Positions 36,388 through 49,800 of a DNA stretch of 64,000 bases are shown here, one piece after another. The notes beneath the pieces are model-generated. The model made no database searches. It had not been told where the DNA came from and saw nothing but the letters and a program-made list of their open reading frames with translations. Positions within the stretch are counted from its first letter, which is position 1. The number at the start of each line of letters is the position of its first letter. The DNA lies in the NCBI GenBank assembly GCA_963854735.1, contig OY978107.1, forward strand, positions 255,501 to 319,500, in the 5' to 3' direction. The DNA comes from Marvania coccoides. Its lineage: Eukaryota; Chlorophyta; Trebouxiophyceae; Chlorellales; Chlorellaceae. Both the position numbers and the translations under genes were made by a program.

Positions 36388-37752
36388 ACCTCTATGGAAA
36401 ACTAAATTGACAGCTCGCAATGATTGAAACTGCTTGCATTGCAGGGCACATGAATTGTTAATTGCTTGCTAGAACCCATTAGCTGGGCCATGCAGCATGG
36501 AGCTGCATGAAAATTTCGATCATGGAGCGCTCTTAACCAGCAATGCCGTTGCTTCGCTTCTTCATTCACATCACCAAGCAGTCGGGACAAACATAAAGGG
36601 CCGTTTCCGCTCGTGCATACAGCAGCATGGAGCACGCTTCGAGCTCCTTTTGACCAACTCACGGCAACATATAATGGCGTCTGATAGCATGGGTTGAATG
36701 GAAAAGCTTGTAAGCAGCCCCCGGCATATGAAATTCTTCATAAAGTAAAGTTTAAGTTGTGGGAGAACAGTGATCTCTGTTTAGATGCACAGGACGCATG
36801 AACAAAAGTCACAGATTGCACATGCGTAACTTTTGGGCGCTAGCATATTCTCCTTTTGGCATCTCAATTCATCTCACTGTTTCTGCGTGTTTATTGGTGG
36901 AGCAGAGTCGCTGGCAGTCCACGATTTGGGCAGGGCAGCCAAACAGCTGGACTAAAATGGAGCTCGTACACCCATATTTCTGCTTCAGTGGGGTTTTTAT
37001 TGCACTGGCACGTTGCGGTTTACATAAAGGCTGTGCAAAAAGTGACGTCGGGGTGACTCGAAGTTTTTTGGTTTATTTTATTATTATAATAACCCAGTAT
37101 GATCTAACGCCAGACCAGGAACTTTGGTACCCAATCTACCCTCGGGGGAGTGCCCCTGGGATAAGTGCGCGCCAGGTTGGCTCTGGGAATTCACAAGTAT
37201 TTCGTCCAGCTGCATGGCGCAGGGTTATGGTTGCAATTTAGTTAAAAGCAAAAATTGGGTTATGGTTGCAATTTAGTTAAAAGCAAAAATTTAGAATAAA
37301 GTGTTAAAACCTGTGCAATAGGAGACTGAAATCAGGGCATACTCCTCCTCAATCTTCATGCCGGAGCAGAGGAGGAAAAAATCCCCCATTTGTCTCCTGC
37401 CGGCGCAGCCTAACAGGAGCAAAAGAGCATCATAGTTGTAGCAATAAATATCGATTCAATCTTAATGCCGGGCGAATCCTATTAGCCAGCACGCGCTGTG
37501 CAGGAAGCGGGGCGGTGAAAGATGAACATAGCTCAAAGCTCTTTGCCGAGTTCAGAGCTCGCGCTGTAAGGCATGCCAGACAACTGCGGGAGAAGGTGCG
37601 CTGCTCTGGCATGGGGCTGCACCGCTCATTACGTTCTGTTCCACACTGAAAAGAAACATTCTACCCTACGGCGACGATCTGCCATGAATTGTGTGTTCTG
37701 CAAAGCCGTGTTGGCTGAAATGTTTGAGACATTGAGGGGTTTCCAAAGAGGT
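36388..37752. other. H2A-H4 intergenic region, mostly inside inverted arm 2
   Basis: Up to 37559 this is the mirror of 20626-21797. It holds the 35-bp tandem duplication and several short identical open frames with no family resemblance, here taken as non-coding. 37560-37752 is unique. Confidence 0.6.
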
Positions 37753-37768
37753 GGTGTTTAATAACACC
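37753..37768 (-). terminator. Histone 3' hairpin, H4 copy 2
   Basis: GGTGTT-TAAT-AACACC, about 80 bp past the H4 stop. Confidence 0.85.
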
Positions 37769-37850
37769 AGTTTTTTTGGTTTTTTTTGTTAATTGTGGAG
37801 TCAGTCAGTCGGTGAAAGTCAGTCAAGGATTCGCGCTAGCAGCGAGCCGC

Positions 37851-38988
<1,138 letters not shown>

Positions 38989-39055
38989 GCTCCTTCAGCT
39001 TCACAGCTGCCGGCTTTTAGCGTCCTAAGGACTCCCTAAAACGAAAACAAAAACT

Positions 39056-39072
39056 GGTGTTAATTAAACACC
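39056..39072 (+). terminator. Histone 3' hairpin, H3 copy 2 (5-nt loop)
   Basis: GGTGTT-AATTA-AACACC, followed by ACC. The loop is one base longer than in the other copies. Confidence 0.8.
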
Positions 39073-40250
39073 ACCATCCTCGGAAATCAATTAAGTATTA
39101 AACAGTTACAGATTATGTCTCTTTGAAAAAAACTTGGTTCCTTCAAAAGAACGCGCAGGTAAACAAGCTAAGCTCGGAGGCCCTAGTAATTAAATTTCCA
39201 TTTGGGAGAGTGCATTGCTGGCCGGAGATATAGGAAGTTCTCTAGCAAAGCTGCATGGGTGGACACGTAATATTTTATTATTTTACTTTGCCTTTTTGTG
39301 CGCTTGGAAGCCTCTTCAGGAATTTCAACGCCCAAGAAAGGGAGCGGCAAGCGGAATTGCTGTCAATCTCCACGACCCGACTTGCCCTGTGGGTGCTTTT
39401 TTTTTGTGAAAATACAGCATGGCCCGCCAGAGCTGACCTGCCGCCGCTCGACCTCCCAGAGGCATTCCCCGAGGGTAGATCGGGTAACAGAGTTTGTTTT
39501 CGCCTGCTTTCCTTCTCACACACCGACACACCATCATCGAGCTTGTTTTTCCTCGGAGTATACTGGGCATATGGAAAAAAAAACGTGCATGGGAGAGCAA
39601 CTTGCTGCTTTTCCCCCTTCAGATGAGATTTCATTTGCTCCTGCAGATACTCGCCCTGCAGGCAAAATAAAAATCATTTACATCGATCGACCGTAAGTGC
39701 ATCCTTTTTGTTTTTATTTGCAATTTCTGAGACCAACATTGACCCGCAGAAGGAAGAAAGGGTAGGAGAAGTAAGAACGAAAACATACGAGAAAATGCGG
39801 TATATGAATGAATTGAACATACTGAAATGAAGACGAAGAAACAAAGAAAGAAAGGAAGAAGTTGTTTTCATGCACGCACACTAATAAAAAGAGAGTAGCG
39901 AAGAAAACACCAGAAAACTGGGAGGAAAAAGAAGAAAAATGCAGATATTATAGAATTAAGGGTAGCCCCACACCGGGCGCTGTCTGTACTCCTACGCTGT
40001 GTAATGTATTTGAAGCCGGGTATTTATTTAAACCAATGCCAACGTCGGCTTATAGATAAATCGTAAACTGCTCAATGCACTATACGCTCTCGACCGATAC
40101 CTGGGGGAGGGATTGCTGCTGTATGTTGTTATCAGTTGTCTTTTCGCGGCCAATTTCGGCTAAATTTCATTCCGCTGCTTCGTGTGTAATTCCGAAGTGC
40201 CAGCTCAAATTTCGGGGGCTAGGGAGAACGACACGAACGCCTCACATTTG
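39073..40250. other. Intergenic, with a short dispersed tail element at 39551-39580
   Basis: Holds CCTCGGAGTATACTGGGCAT followed by ATGG and an A-run, a member of the dispersed family described in the findings. CCCCGAGGGTAGATCGGGTA at 39469-39488 is nearly repeated at about 21041-21060 (and its mirror). No gene is supported. Confidence 0.55.
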
Positions 40251-43200
40251 TTATTCCGCCCCTCCAAATCCCTCAGGGGCTGCAGCGGCGGCGGCGCTTG
40301 CCGTTCCGTTTAATTTTGCCACACGGGTGGCAATGTGTTTGCCGTACCCCCCATGCCTCATGGCCTCCAGGTAGGGGGTGAGCTCTTCCATGAGGGCGGC
40401 ACGGTCGGCGGGGTCTGCCACGTCCAGCGCGCGCTGCAGCACGTAGTTTCCGAACTGATCCCGGGCCAGGGTGTGCAGGCGGGGTGCGGCTTGGTCTGAG
40501 GGCTTCAGCAGCTCTTGGATGAGGCTGGCGCGCTGTGGGGCGGTGCAGTGCTGCAGGCAGGACTCGATGACATTGGAGGCGAACTTGTGGCAGGACAGCG
40601 TAGCAGTGAGGGGCAAAATTTCGGCAAGAATGGCGTTCCTATGGAACAAATAAGGAAAAGGGAAAGAAAGAAAGAATGCGGTTGGGCTCCAGTAAGAAAG
40701 AATGGTGCTGGGTCAGAATTATGCCTTGTGCACTGCAACAATGTTTAATAACTGAGTATACTTGCCTGGCATCGTTGGGGCCCTTGGTCACGAGGTGCTG
40801 AATGACGTAATTACCGTACTGGTTCTGCGTCAGCTCAAGGATGATGGTGAGCGCGTCCGCAGCCACCGCCGCACGCGGGCCCGGCAGCGTGCAGTGCTGC
40901 AGCAGGCGCTGCACCAGCCGGCAGCCGAAGCTGTGCTTGGCCAGGGTCAGGGAGTGCTCCGCGATGGCCTCTAGCATGCCTGCGACGCCATCACTGGGCT
41001 GCACCGTTTCCAGGCACTTTTGAATCACGTGGTTGGCGTTCTGATCAGCCACGCAGTGCAGCGTGAAGGGCTCGAGTTCTTGGCACAGAGCTATGCGGTC
41101 TTCTAGGGGAAGCACCTCTAGCGCCTTTTGCACGACCCTGCAGCCGTAGAGGTGCAGCGAGAAGGGGAGCACGCGGCCGCGCAGGGCCACCCAGACGCCG
41201 CGGGCCACGGCGTCGGAACGGGCGTCCAACAGGCGCTGGATCACTGCGAGAATAGGGGGGGAATAGAAGACGTGAAAATTAGACTAACATGGAGTGGGTG
41301 GTACAAATTTGGGGCATGATGAGTGTGGGAAAATCTCCATGCAAGGAAGAAAAGTTGCTATTCAGTCTGCTACGGGGCCTTAGTTGCCCTTTTGTGCGGA
41401 CTTTAAACCTTGTAATGTATGTATGTATGTATTCAATCAAGCTCACCGTAGTTTCCGAACTGATCTGCAATGAGGATCTCCAGCCACGGCCGCAGCTCTT
41501 GCAGCACAAGCTCGGCACCCTCTGTGCCAGCCCCATCGAGAACCCCCTGCAGCAAGCACAAAGCAAATAAACAAATTATAGCGGTATAACGCAAGCACAC
41601 TGCATTAATTGTAAACTGGGACCATAATAATCCACAAACCAATGGCAATGCCCTTAGGCACACAAATCGATTATTAAACGGATTTTTATATTAAGGGGTG
41701 GGGGGGTGTGGGGGGGGGTACAACAACGTCACAAAATAAAATGTGGACGTTCTCACCTGCACCACGCGGGACCCAGTTTGGTCGCGGCTCAGCGCCACCA
41801 GGTACCCCTGTAGCTCCTCCAGCGCCGTTTCCGCGCCCTCGCTGTCCTTCATTGCCCGCAGCCGCTCCACCAACGCCGGCGGCGGCGCCGGCGGCTCTGC
41901 CCTATCTGACGACCCCAGCGCCGCCGCCTCCTTGATTGCGTTCTGAAACAGCGTCGCCTGGGGGCCTTCCCGCACCCCGGGCAGCGCGTCCAGGCTGGAA
42001 GACCGGCTGAATTGCCGTGACCCCCCGCCGCTGCTGCTGTTGTTGCTGTAGCGGCGGGCGTCCCCCGAGAGCCGCTCCAGGTGGTGCCGCCTGCGGGGGA
42101 GGTCCGGCTGTAGAGAGATGCCCACGTTTTGCATGTAGGCAGCGGCAGCCGCGCCAGCGCTGGGGTACTGTACGTGGTACACGTACTGCTGGCTACCGTC
42201 GACGCTGTACTGCCCTGCTGCACCTGCTTCGAGCAGAGAGGCGTCGTGGCTGCCCTGGCCGGGCAGTGCTACTGCCGCGTACTGCATGTTGGGGTAATGG
42301 TGAGGCACTTGATAGGCCATCAGAGTGTGTGTGGGAGGGTGCGCCATCTGGGCCATCTGGGCCATGTAGTAGGGAGCCTGCAAAGAAAATAATAATGGGT
42401 TTAGTTTAAGTGATAAAATATAATCAAATTGATATAATGAAAATTTGATTATCAATTCTATGGGGTCTTAAAAAGTATGAATGCGTGCAGGGAAAAAGAA
42501 ATATAAGAAAAACTAAACGACGGAAAGTCTGAGCACCTGCTGGCCCTGCTGCACCGGCGAGATGCCCGAGGGCGCGCCCGGGTAGGGTGCGGTGGGGTAC
42601 ACCGACACCATGGCCGGCACGTAGCTTTCTCTGGGGGAGTACTGCTGCTGGCGGCGGTGGTGCTGCGGCTGCTTTTCAGGCGGCGACAACGACCGCTGCT
42701 GCCCGAAAGCGAGGGCCGCGGGGCGACGGGACGGCCCGCTGCGGTGCTGCTGCGCCGCTGCAGGCGGCTGGGGGGGGTGAGTGGCGCTGTAGTTATGCAG
42801 GGGAGCCAGCCGAGCAGTGACTTGCACTGGGGCAGGCTCTGCGTGGCCGTTGCCACCGTGCACGCCCGTGGGGGGGGCCTGGTAGGTGAAAGAGCTGGTC
42901 TGGGGGGAGCTGCCCGCGGACACAAAGCCTGGAAGGGGAGCGAGGCAGGTGAGGGGAAGGCGGGGTGATCGAAAAGAATGCGAATATTTCGCTTGATGGA
43001 GCTGAATTTCCTCAAAAACACGAGTAAAAGCACAATTACCAATACAATTAGGGCGACATTTGGGTAACAAAAAAATGATTTTATTGCAAAAAATTGTCGC
43101 CCACGATTCTTGTTGCTTCTCACCTTGGTCTGTGGCGTCGATACGCAGGAGCACAGAAGGAGGGTGGGAGGTGGCGGCGCGCTGCCGCCTCTGGGCGCGC

Positions 43201-43403
43201 CCAGCCGCGCCATCGTTGCCATTAGGCACCACTAAATTGGCGGGGAAAGGGAGCTCCGCCTCGTCAGTAGGGGTCTGCAACTCGCCAGAGAGAGCGGCAG
43301 ACAGAGCAGACACGTGTGCGGTGTCGTTTCGCATGTTGGAGGTATTTTTTGTGGGCGCAAGGGCCTCTGGGAGGCCTGGTTCAGCGGCGGAAGTGTTGAC
43401 CAT
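40251..43403 (-). CDS. Pumilio/PUF RNA-binding protein
   Basis: Binds UGUA-type sites in mRNA 3' UTRs to repress or destabilise them (family knowledge). Six exons join in frame to 752 residues: 43124-43403, 42537-42928, 41757-42377, 41447-41546, 40766-41243, 40251-40638. The first half is low complexity, rich in Gln, Pro, Ser and Tyr. The C-terminal half holds eight PUF repeats whose binding helices are visible: DQTGSRVVQ, DQFGNYVIQ, HLYGCRVVQ, DQNANHVIQ, HSFGCRLVQ, NQYGNYVIQ, HKFASNVIE and DQFGNYVLQ. The pattern is close to animal Pumilio; repeats 1, 3 and 4 carry unusual residues (TGS, YGC, NAN). The last intron is GC-AG. Confidence 0.92.
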
Positions 43404-44568
43404 GATGAGATTTTCTCAATAAAAACGAGGCTCGGGGACGTGATCTGCACATATTTCGAGGTTAATCAAGTCAATGAGGGCACCGAATGGGTGTGAGGCG
43501 GCTCTGCCGGCCTTTGATCACGTTTAACATGATTTTTCACATGATTTTTGAGTCAACTGCTGGGTCACCTGAGTGGTTGGATCGAGCGAATTCGTCCGTT
43601 TGCGGCCTTGGGGAACCTTCGTTGGTAGTATGAGCGTCGAAAACAGCCTAAAGGTGCGTCTTGACCCAAGTCTTTGCCTTGCCGCGGTTCGGGGGAGCCA
43701 ATTGCTGATTATAAAAAAACAGCCAGCGGGAGCAGGCGGCGTTGCTAATGCCAGGCGATGGGTGGGGTTTTGAATGAAATGCGCGTGTTGGAAGCCAGTC
43801 CAATTGACCTCCGCCAGTCCCTCCTCTCCCGGACTCGATGTTGCAAATACAGCGTCTATTTGGCTCGTTCTGGCCGCTCTCGCGTTGATCGCTCGAGTAA
43901 GACTAAATTTCTCTCACATTGTAGGCTGTGCATACAGTTAAAATGAGAAAAAATGCCTCTCGCTGCTAGCTTCTCACCTCGAGCGACCTGGCGATAAAGT
44001 GTCAAACGCGCCAAAACAGCATTTTCAAACAACTTCATGCAGTAAGAAAGAAATAATTACTGTGGAAAATAACGGTATTTTTACTATTCCCAGGAATAGT
44101 CTGGCTTTCTAATTTTCTTGAGACGAGGGGACCGACCCTCTGTGGTGCTCATCCTCTCTGCGTGAGGACCAGTGGCAGTGGCGCAACCGCTGTGTACGAT
44201 CAACAGCTATGTGGGGACATGGCTGTATTGATTTTCTACTAATTGACTAATTGGTGCAGTGGCAGCACACAGGGGAAGAGCTCCCTCCTGCTGTGATCGA
44301 GAAAAAAGCTGGGCGTACAGTAGCAGTCTGCGCAAGCGCTGCCAACGATCAACAGCTATGTGGGGGCATGGCTGTATTGATTTTCTACTAATTGGTGCAG
44401 CGGCGGCACACAGGGGAGGAGCTCCCTCCCTCCTGCTGTGATAGAGGAAAATTTCAGGCGCCAGGCGTTGCAAAATTTTATAAATTTCTCGAACTGCAGG
44501 CTGTGGCAATGCGCAGCTCCTCCCCCATAATTTTCTAACGAATACTATCATCAGATTTCCAAAAAGGT
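43404..44568. other. Intergenic, with 149-bp tandem repeat at about 44198-44460
   Basis: Two partial units of period about 149 bp, each starting GATCAACAGCTATGTGGGG and containing ATGGCTGTATTGATTTTCTA and an AGCTCCCTCCTGCTGTGAT segment. No gene recognised. Confidence 0.65.
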
Positions 44569-44585
44569 GGTGTTTAATAAACACC
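44569..44585 (-). terminator. Variant histone 3' hairpin, third H3
   Basis: GGTGTT and AACACC arms with a 5-nt loop, or a 7-bp stem with a 3-nt loop. About 95 bp past the stop. Confidence 0.75.
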
Positions 44586-44678
44586 TGTAGTATAATTTGT
44601 AAGGAATTTTTGTGTGTTTTACGAGGCCGTGGGGTGCCTCAGCGCAGGGCAGGCATCAAAGCTGACGTTTCAGTCAGC

Positions 44679-45270
<592 letters not shown>

Positions 45271-45373
45271 TGTGAGTGATTTATTTATTTATTTTGGGAA
45301 GGTGGAAGAACGTAAAGGGCTTTTGTTTTGTTTTGGGCGCAGGCCCCTCCCCCGGGACGAACGGACTGTGCCC

Positions 45374-45405
<32 letters not shown>

Positions 45406-46804
45406 TTTACAGCCTATAGCGTTCAAAGAACACCCTACCGCCTTCACTTCCAAATCAAAGATAATAACTAACAGGCATAAATCAAACTACTCAATCAAAT
45501 CGAAGCTTCGTCGTGGGACACGTCCTCGTTCACCTCGCCGTAAAATACTTGTACCATTGGTCTCAGCCGAAGACCCAGCTCCGTGTAGGGCTGTCGCTGC
45601 TCCGTGTTGAGCAGCTGTCTCAGATCCATTCGCAGCAGCAGCAGCAGGGGTGACAGGCGGTCCAGCGCCAGTTGCCCACGCTCCGTCCATAAACATGCAC
45701 CATTGGCCTCTGTCAGCGCCCCCCCCCCCCCTTGTCAAGCCAGAGCAGCCTGCACAGCATGCTTTTTCGAAGAATTGTTTTTCGTCGGTGCCAGTGCCTC
45801 CCCAAAAAGTAAATATCTGCATGGTACACTCGGTGGAGTCATGACTCCTTGAAGCAGAATTGCCAGCATCTACTCTCGCTGGTGCTCCTGTCCCTGGGCC
45901 CTCAACTGGGTAAAATTAAAGATCCTCGGGGCTCACCGATGCCAGTTGCTACGGAACGTCCCTGCCCTTTGCACTTTTCTTCCTAAGCAATCCGTATAGG
46001 TGCCCTGTTCCCTGCTGATTCCCTGGTTGTTTGAAGCTGATATGTTAGATTTGTTAGCATGAACTCCTCAACTGCCGACAAAGGTATGGCACCCCTCGCG
46101 CCAGTTCTTCGTACGCCTGCCATTTAGTGGTGACAGGCTGCATGCAGAGCCATTCTCTCTCCGCAGCATTCTAAGCATAAACTAAAAACGTTAATAAACG
46201 CGTTGTGGCCCAGGGAGAGACTTCCAGGTGGGCTCTTGGGCTGATTGCGGCAGAGCTGAATGAGGAGTGTGGGCGCCAAAGTACTGATATTTAATGCATC
46301 GGCGGCGCCAGCTGCACGCGCTGGAGCATCGTGCAAAGTCCTTAGACAAAACAAACGTATATATATATATATATATATTTTTTTTTGGCGTTACACGGCA
46401 GACGTTGAGGGCAGCAGGCAGGGCCACATGCACAGGCACTGCACCACAAAGGAAGAAGGGAAGGAGGTAGAAATCACACTCCACCGCCGCTAAAATGGCC
46501 ACGCCGCCATGCAAACACAGAAGATACAAAGAGAGAATATGAAAAAAAAAACACGCACACACAAAACAAAAAGAACAAGGGGCACACGCACACACACAAG
46601 GCAGGGCAAATACACAAGTATAATTAACAAAATAGCATTATAGCATTTTGAGGCATAGCATTATCCTCTTTAATAAAAAAACTAGTTTTCTTCTTTCAAA
46701 ACCGATATCTTTATATTTATTTCATTGTTGGAAGTTTATGTAGCACTCGAAAATACGGCCACACGCACGCCCGGCAGCACACACCCCGCGCTCCTATAAT
46801 TCGC
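45271..46804. other. Intergenic, simple repeats only
   Basis: Upstream of the third H3: a poly-C run followed by (CT)n at 45373-45405, close to the likely promoter. A second C-run is at 45720-45731, and (TA)n at 46357-46378. No gene supported. Confidence 0.6.
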
Positions 46805-49800
46805 TCACAGCAGGTACCCCTCAGGCACATTGTGGTAAGTATCGCACAGCCGGACCTGATTCTCCGTCTCCCAGTCGATCAGGTCGGCGCGCTCCTGCAC
46901 CGAGGCTTTGTCCGCCTCGGTGAGCTCCGCAGGGGGCACCACGCGGTGGGTGTCTGTCAGGCAGACATTGGTCTGCGGGAATGGCAGCAGGTTGCGGAAT
47001 TCGTCAGACTCCAGTGCAGGGCCCCACATGCGCCAGATGTTGTCCAGGAAGGTCCAGCCAATCTCAGCCTCGGTGCCCATATTGGTGAACACGCAGCCCA
47101 GCTCCAGGGCGGCCTGGAAGACCTGGGTGCGGGTGAAGCCCATCTTGCCGTACACGTCGTCATCGTAGATGCTGTGAGAATTTTAGAAGGAAAGCAAGAA
47201 AAGAAAGAGATGTGAGAAGAAGAAGGGAAGAAATGGTGTGGGGAACTGCTTTGCAAATAGGGAATAGGGGGGAAACAAAAAAAAATGTGTTTTCACTTGA
47301 GAGCAGTAAAAAAAGCATTTTTCGACAAGAAATGTGCTATTGAGCAGCACGCAACGCACCCGCGCAGCAGCAGGGGGTCGTGCAGGTCGGGCGGCTGGCG
47401 GTGGTCGCCAAAGATCTTGCCGTCTGGGTGAGCTGCCAGCATGGCACGCCACTGCACGCCCAGCGTGTCCAGCAGCCTAAAGAAAGGAAGGAGGGGGGGA
47501 AGAAAGCCAAAACCAGTGGGAGAAAATTTCGGAAGAAAGCATGTGTTGATAATGTATAAAGAGAAGGTAAAAAATGTAGGAGGCGGCGGAATAAATAATA
47601 ATAGTCGTCATTAAAACTGTGAAGTGCAGCTGCTCACCAGTCCTCCATGTTTTGCTTCTTGGCCAAGGACACCATCAGGTTCCACTGGTTGCAGCGGGTG
47701 AGGTGGACCTCCCGCTTCATGGAGGCGGTGATGCTGGCCTGCAAATTTTCATGCATAAGTTTTGATAAGAAACACACAGCAGCGGGGCAAAAATGCTCGG
47801 ATTAAAATGCTGGGATTGAAGCTTTTTTTTATTCTTCTCGCTCACCTCCAGCCTCTCCAGGCGCTTGAGCACAGCGTCAGCAGCGGAGGCCGCTGTGGCG
47901 GCAGCCGCCGCCGACTTCGTTGGATCGCGCGCGTCGAGCGCAGCATCCACGGCGTCCCAGGTGCCCGCCCCCGCGTACGCAGCAGCGGCACACTCCGCCA
48001 TGCCTGGGCCCAGCGTGCTCCAGCGCTCCACAAAAGCAGCGTCGGCCATCTGCGCCCTGGCCGCAGCGGATGGCGTCGCTCCTGTAGAGAAAGGCGATGA
48101 ATATTTGTCCAGCGCGTCAGCGCCATGGGGCATGGCGAGGGGCGGCAGCTCGAAAGTCACGGCGCCGGTGGCAGCGAAAGCTGCGGCAGCGGCAGCGTTA
48201 ATGTCGCTGCCGATGGCCGCGGAAGGCGTGATGAGCCCAAACATGAGGGGGGATGACTCTATGTGGGCTCGAGCGTCCTCAGTGAGCCCGCTGGTGTCCA
48301 TCTCAGCCGCAGCAGCCGCAGCAGCGCCACCGCCGCCACCGAGGGCAAACTGCGAAGCGTCAAAGCTGGCGATGCCAGCAGCGGGAGGAGGCGCAGCAGC
48401 AGCGCTACCGAGCCCAAGCTGCTGCTGCAAGTTCGCCCTGCTGACAGCGTCGCTCGCTCCGGCAAAAGCCGCCGCCGCCATGCCCTTCATCGCCCCTTCA
48501 GAAAACCCATCCAGCATGGCGGGCCCTGCCGCCGCTGCGGCCCTCATCACCGCCTTTGCGTGAGCGTCATCAATTAACGACGCGTTGCCCGCCATGCGCC
48601 TGTGGAGCTGCGCCATGACGCCCCCCAGCTCGTCCCAGTCGGCTGCGGTGTCGCGCAGGTGGCGCCTCTCGGCAGGCTGCAGCGGGGAGGGGTGCACCTG
48701 CGGCGCGGCGGGCGGCGGCGCTGTCGGCTTTGACGACAGCGGGAGGCTGCGCTCGCCCCTGGACTTGCAGATGTCCCGCAGGGCGGCCATGTTGGACACG
48801 AACCAGCCCTGGAGCCCGGCTGTAAATTTATTGGAGATGAAAGGGAGGGAATGAGAAAAACAAAATCGTCGAATAGTGCAACAAAATATTTGAAAAGTGC
48901 TTAATTATCCTTAGTGTACACATCGGGCACATTAAAAATAAAATAAAAAGATATACTTGTTTTCGAAAAGTCAAAGTGGCTCGTGTTTTTTTTTAATTTT
49001 TAAGACTTACGCATCTTGGACAGCTGCTCCATGTGGTCGTTGAACTGGTGCCCCAGCGCGTCGTACGCCTGCTGGATGCGCGTCAGCGAGGGCAGCCCGT
49101 CGGGGCCCATCCAGGACTCCAGATCTGCGCAGTTGGAAAAGAAAGGAAGAAAAAAGAGGTAGAAGATGTAAGTGGCAAGGGTGGCACTATTTATCTTAAC
49201 TACACCAGGGGCAGACGGTTTTAGGAATAGTGGAAAAAGCGCCCAACAATGGAATGAATAAAAGAAATAAACGGCCGGCGAGTTGACAGGATAAAATACA
49301 AATGGCAACAAATGCCAAAATTACAGCAGCAGAGAGGCGAGCTTTGGTCTGACGACGAAGTCAGGAGCCTGCCGCCGCGCTGGCGTTGACAATAAAAAGC
49401 AAAAATCGCGAAGTCGCTGTGTAGACAGAGAGTGCAGACGATTGGCAACAGATTGCCACAATTGACAGAGAGACAAGTTTTGGGGTCTTGCCGCCACATT
49501 ATTGTCACAATGAGGGGCGTGGATAGAGGAACTCACCCTGCCAGTGCAGCTTCTGGAGGTTGCGCTCCCTCAGCGTGCGCCACGCGCACAGCATGAACTC
49601 GTTCATGACCGCCAGCTCCCCGCCAGGGAAGTACGTCTTGTCCAGCCCAGGGTCAGCAGCGGTGAACTTGAACGCAGCGGGAGGGAGCGTAGGCACAGCA
49701 GGCGCGCCAGCTGCCGTCTTCTCGAAGCCAGCGTCCGGAGCCGGGCGCTTGAGAGGCAGCTGCTTCTGCAGCGGGTGGGGAGCGCCACCGCTACCACTGC

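Larger units (their letters stand above)
34914..37559 (-). repeat. Inverted duplication arm 2 (H2A-H2B unit)
   Basis: The reverse complement of 20626-23271 with no difference found in the stretches compared. It carries H2B (-), H2A (+), both hairpins, the promoter palindrome and the H2A 3' flank. The two arms are separated by about 11.6 kb of unique genes. Confidence 0.93.

Noticed and set aside
46357..46378. The (TA)n run as an origin or attachment site
   Set aside because: A simple microsatellite; nothing around it supports such a role.
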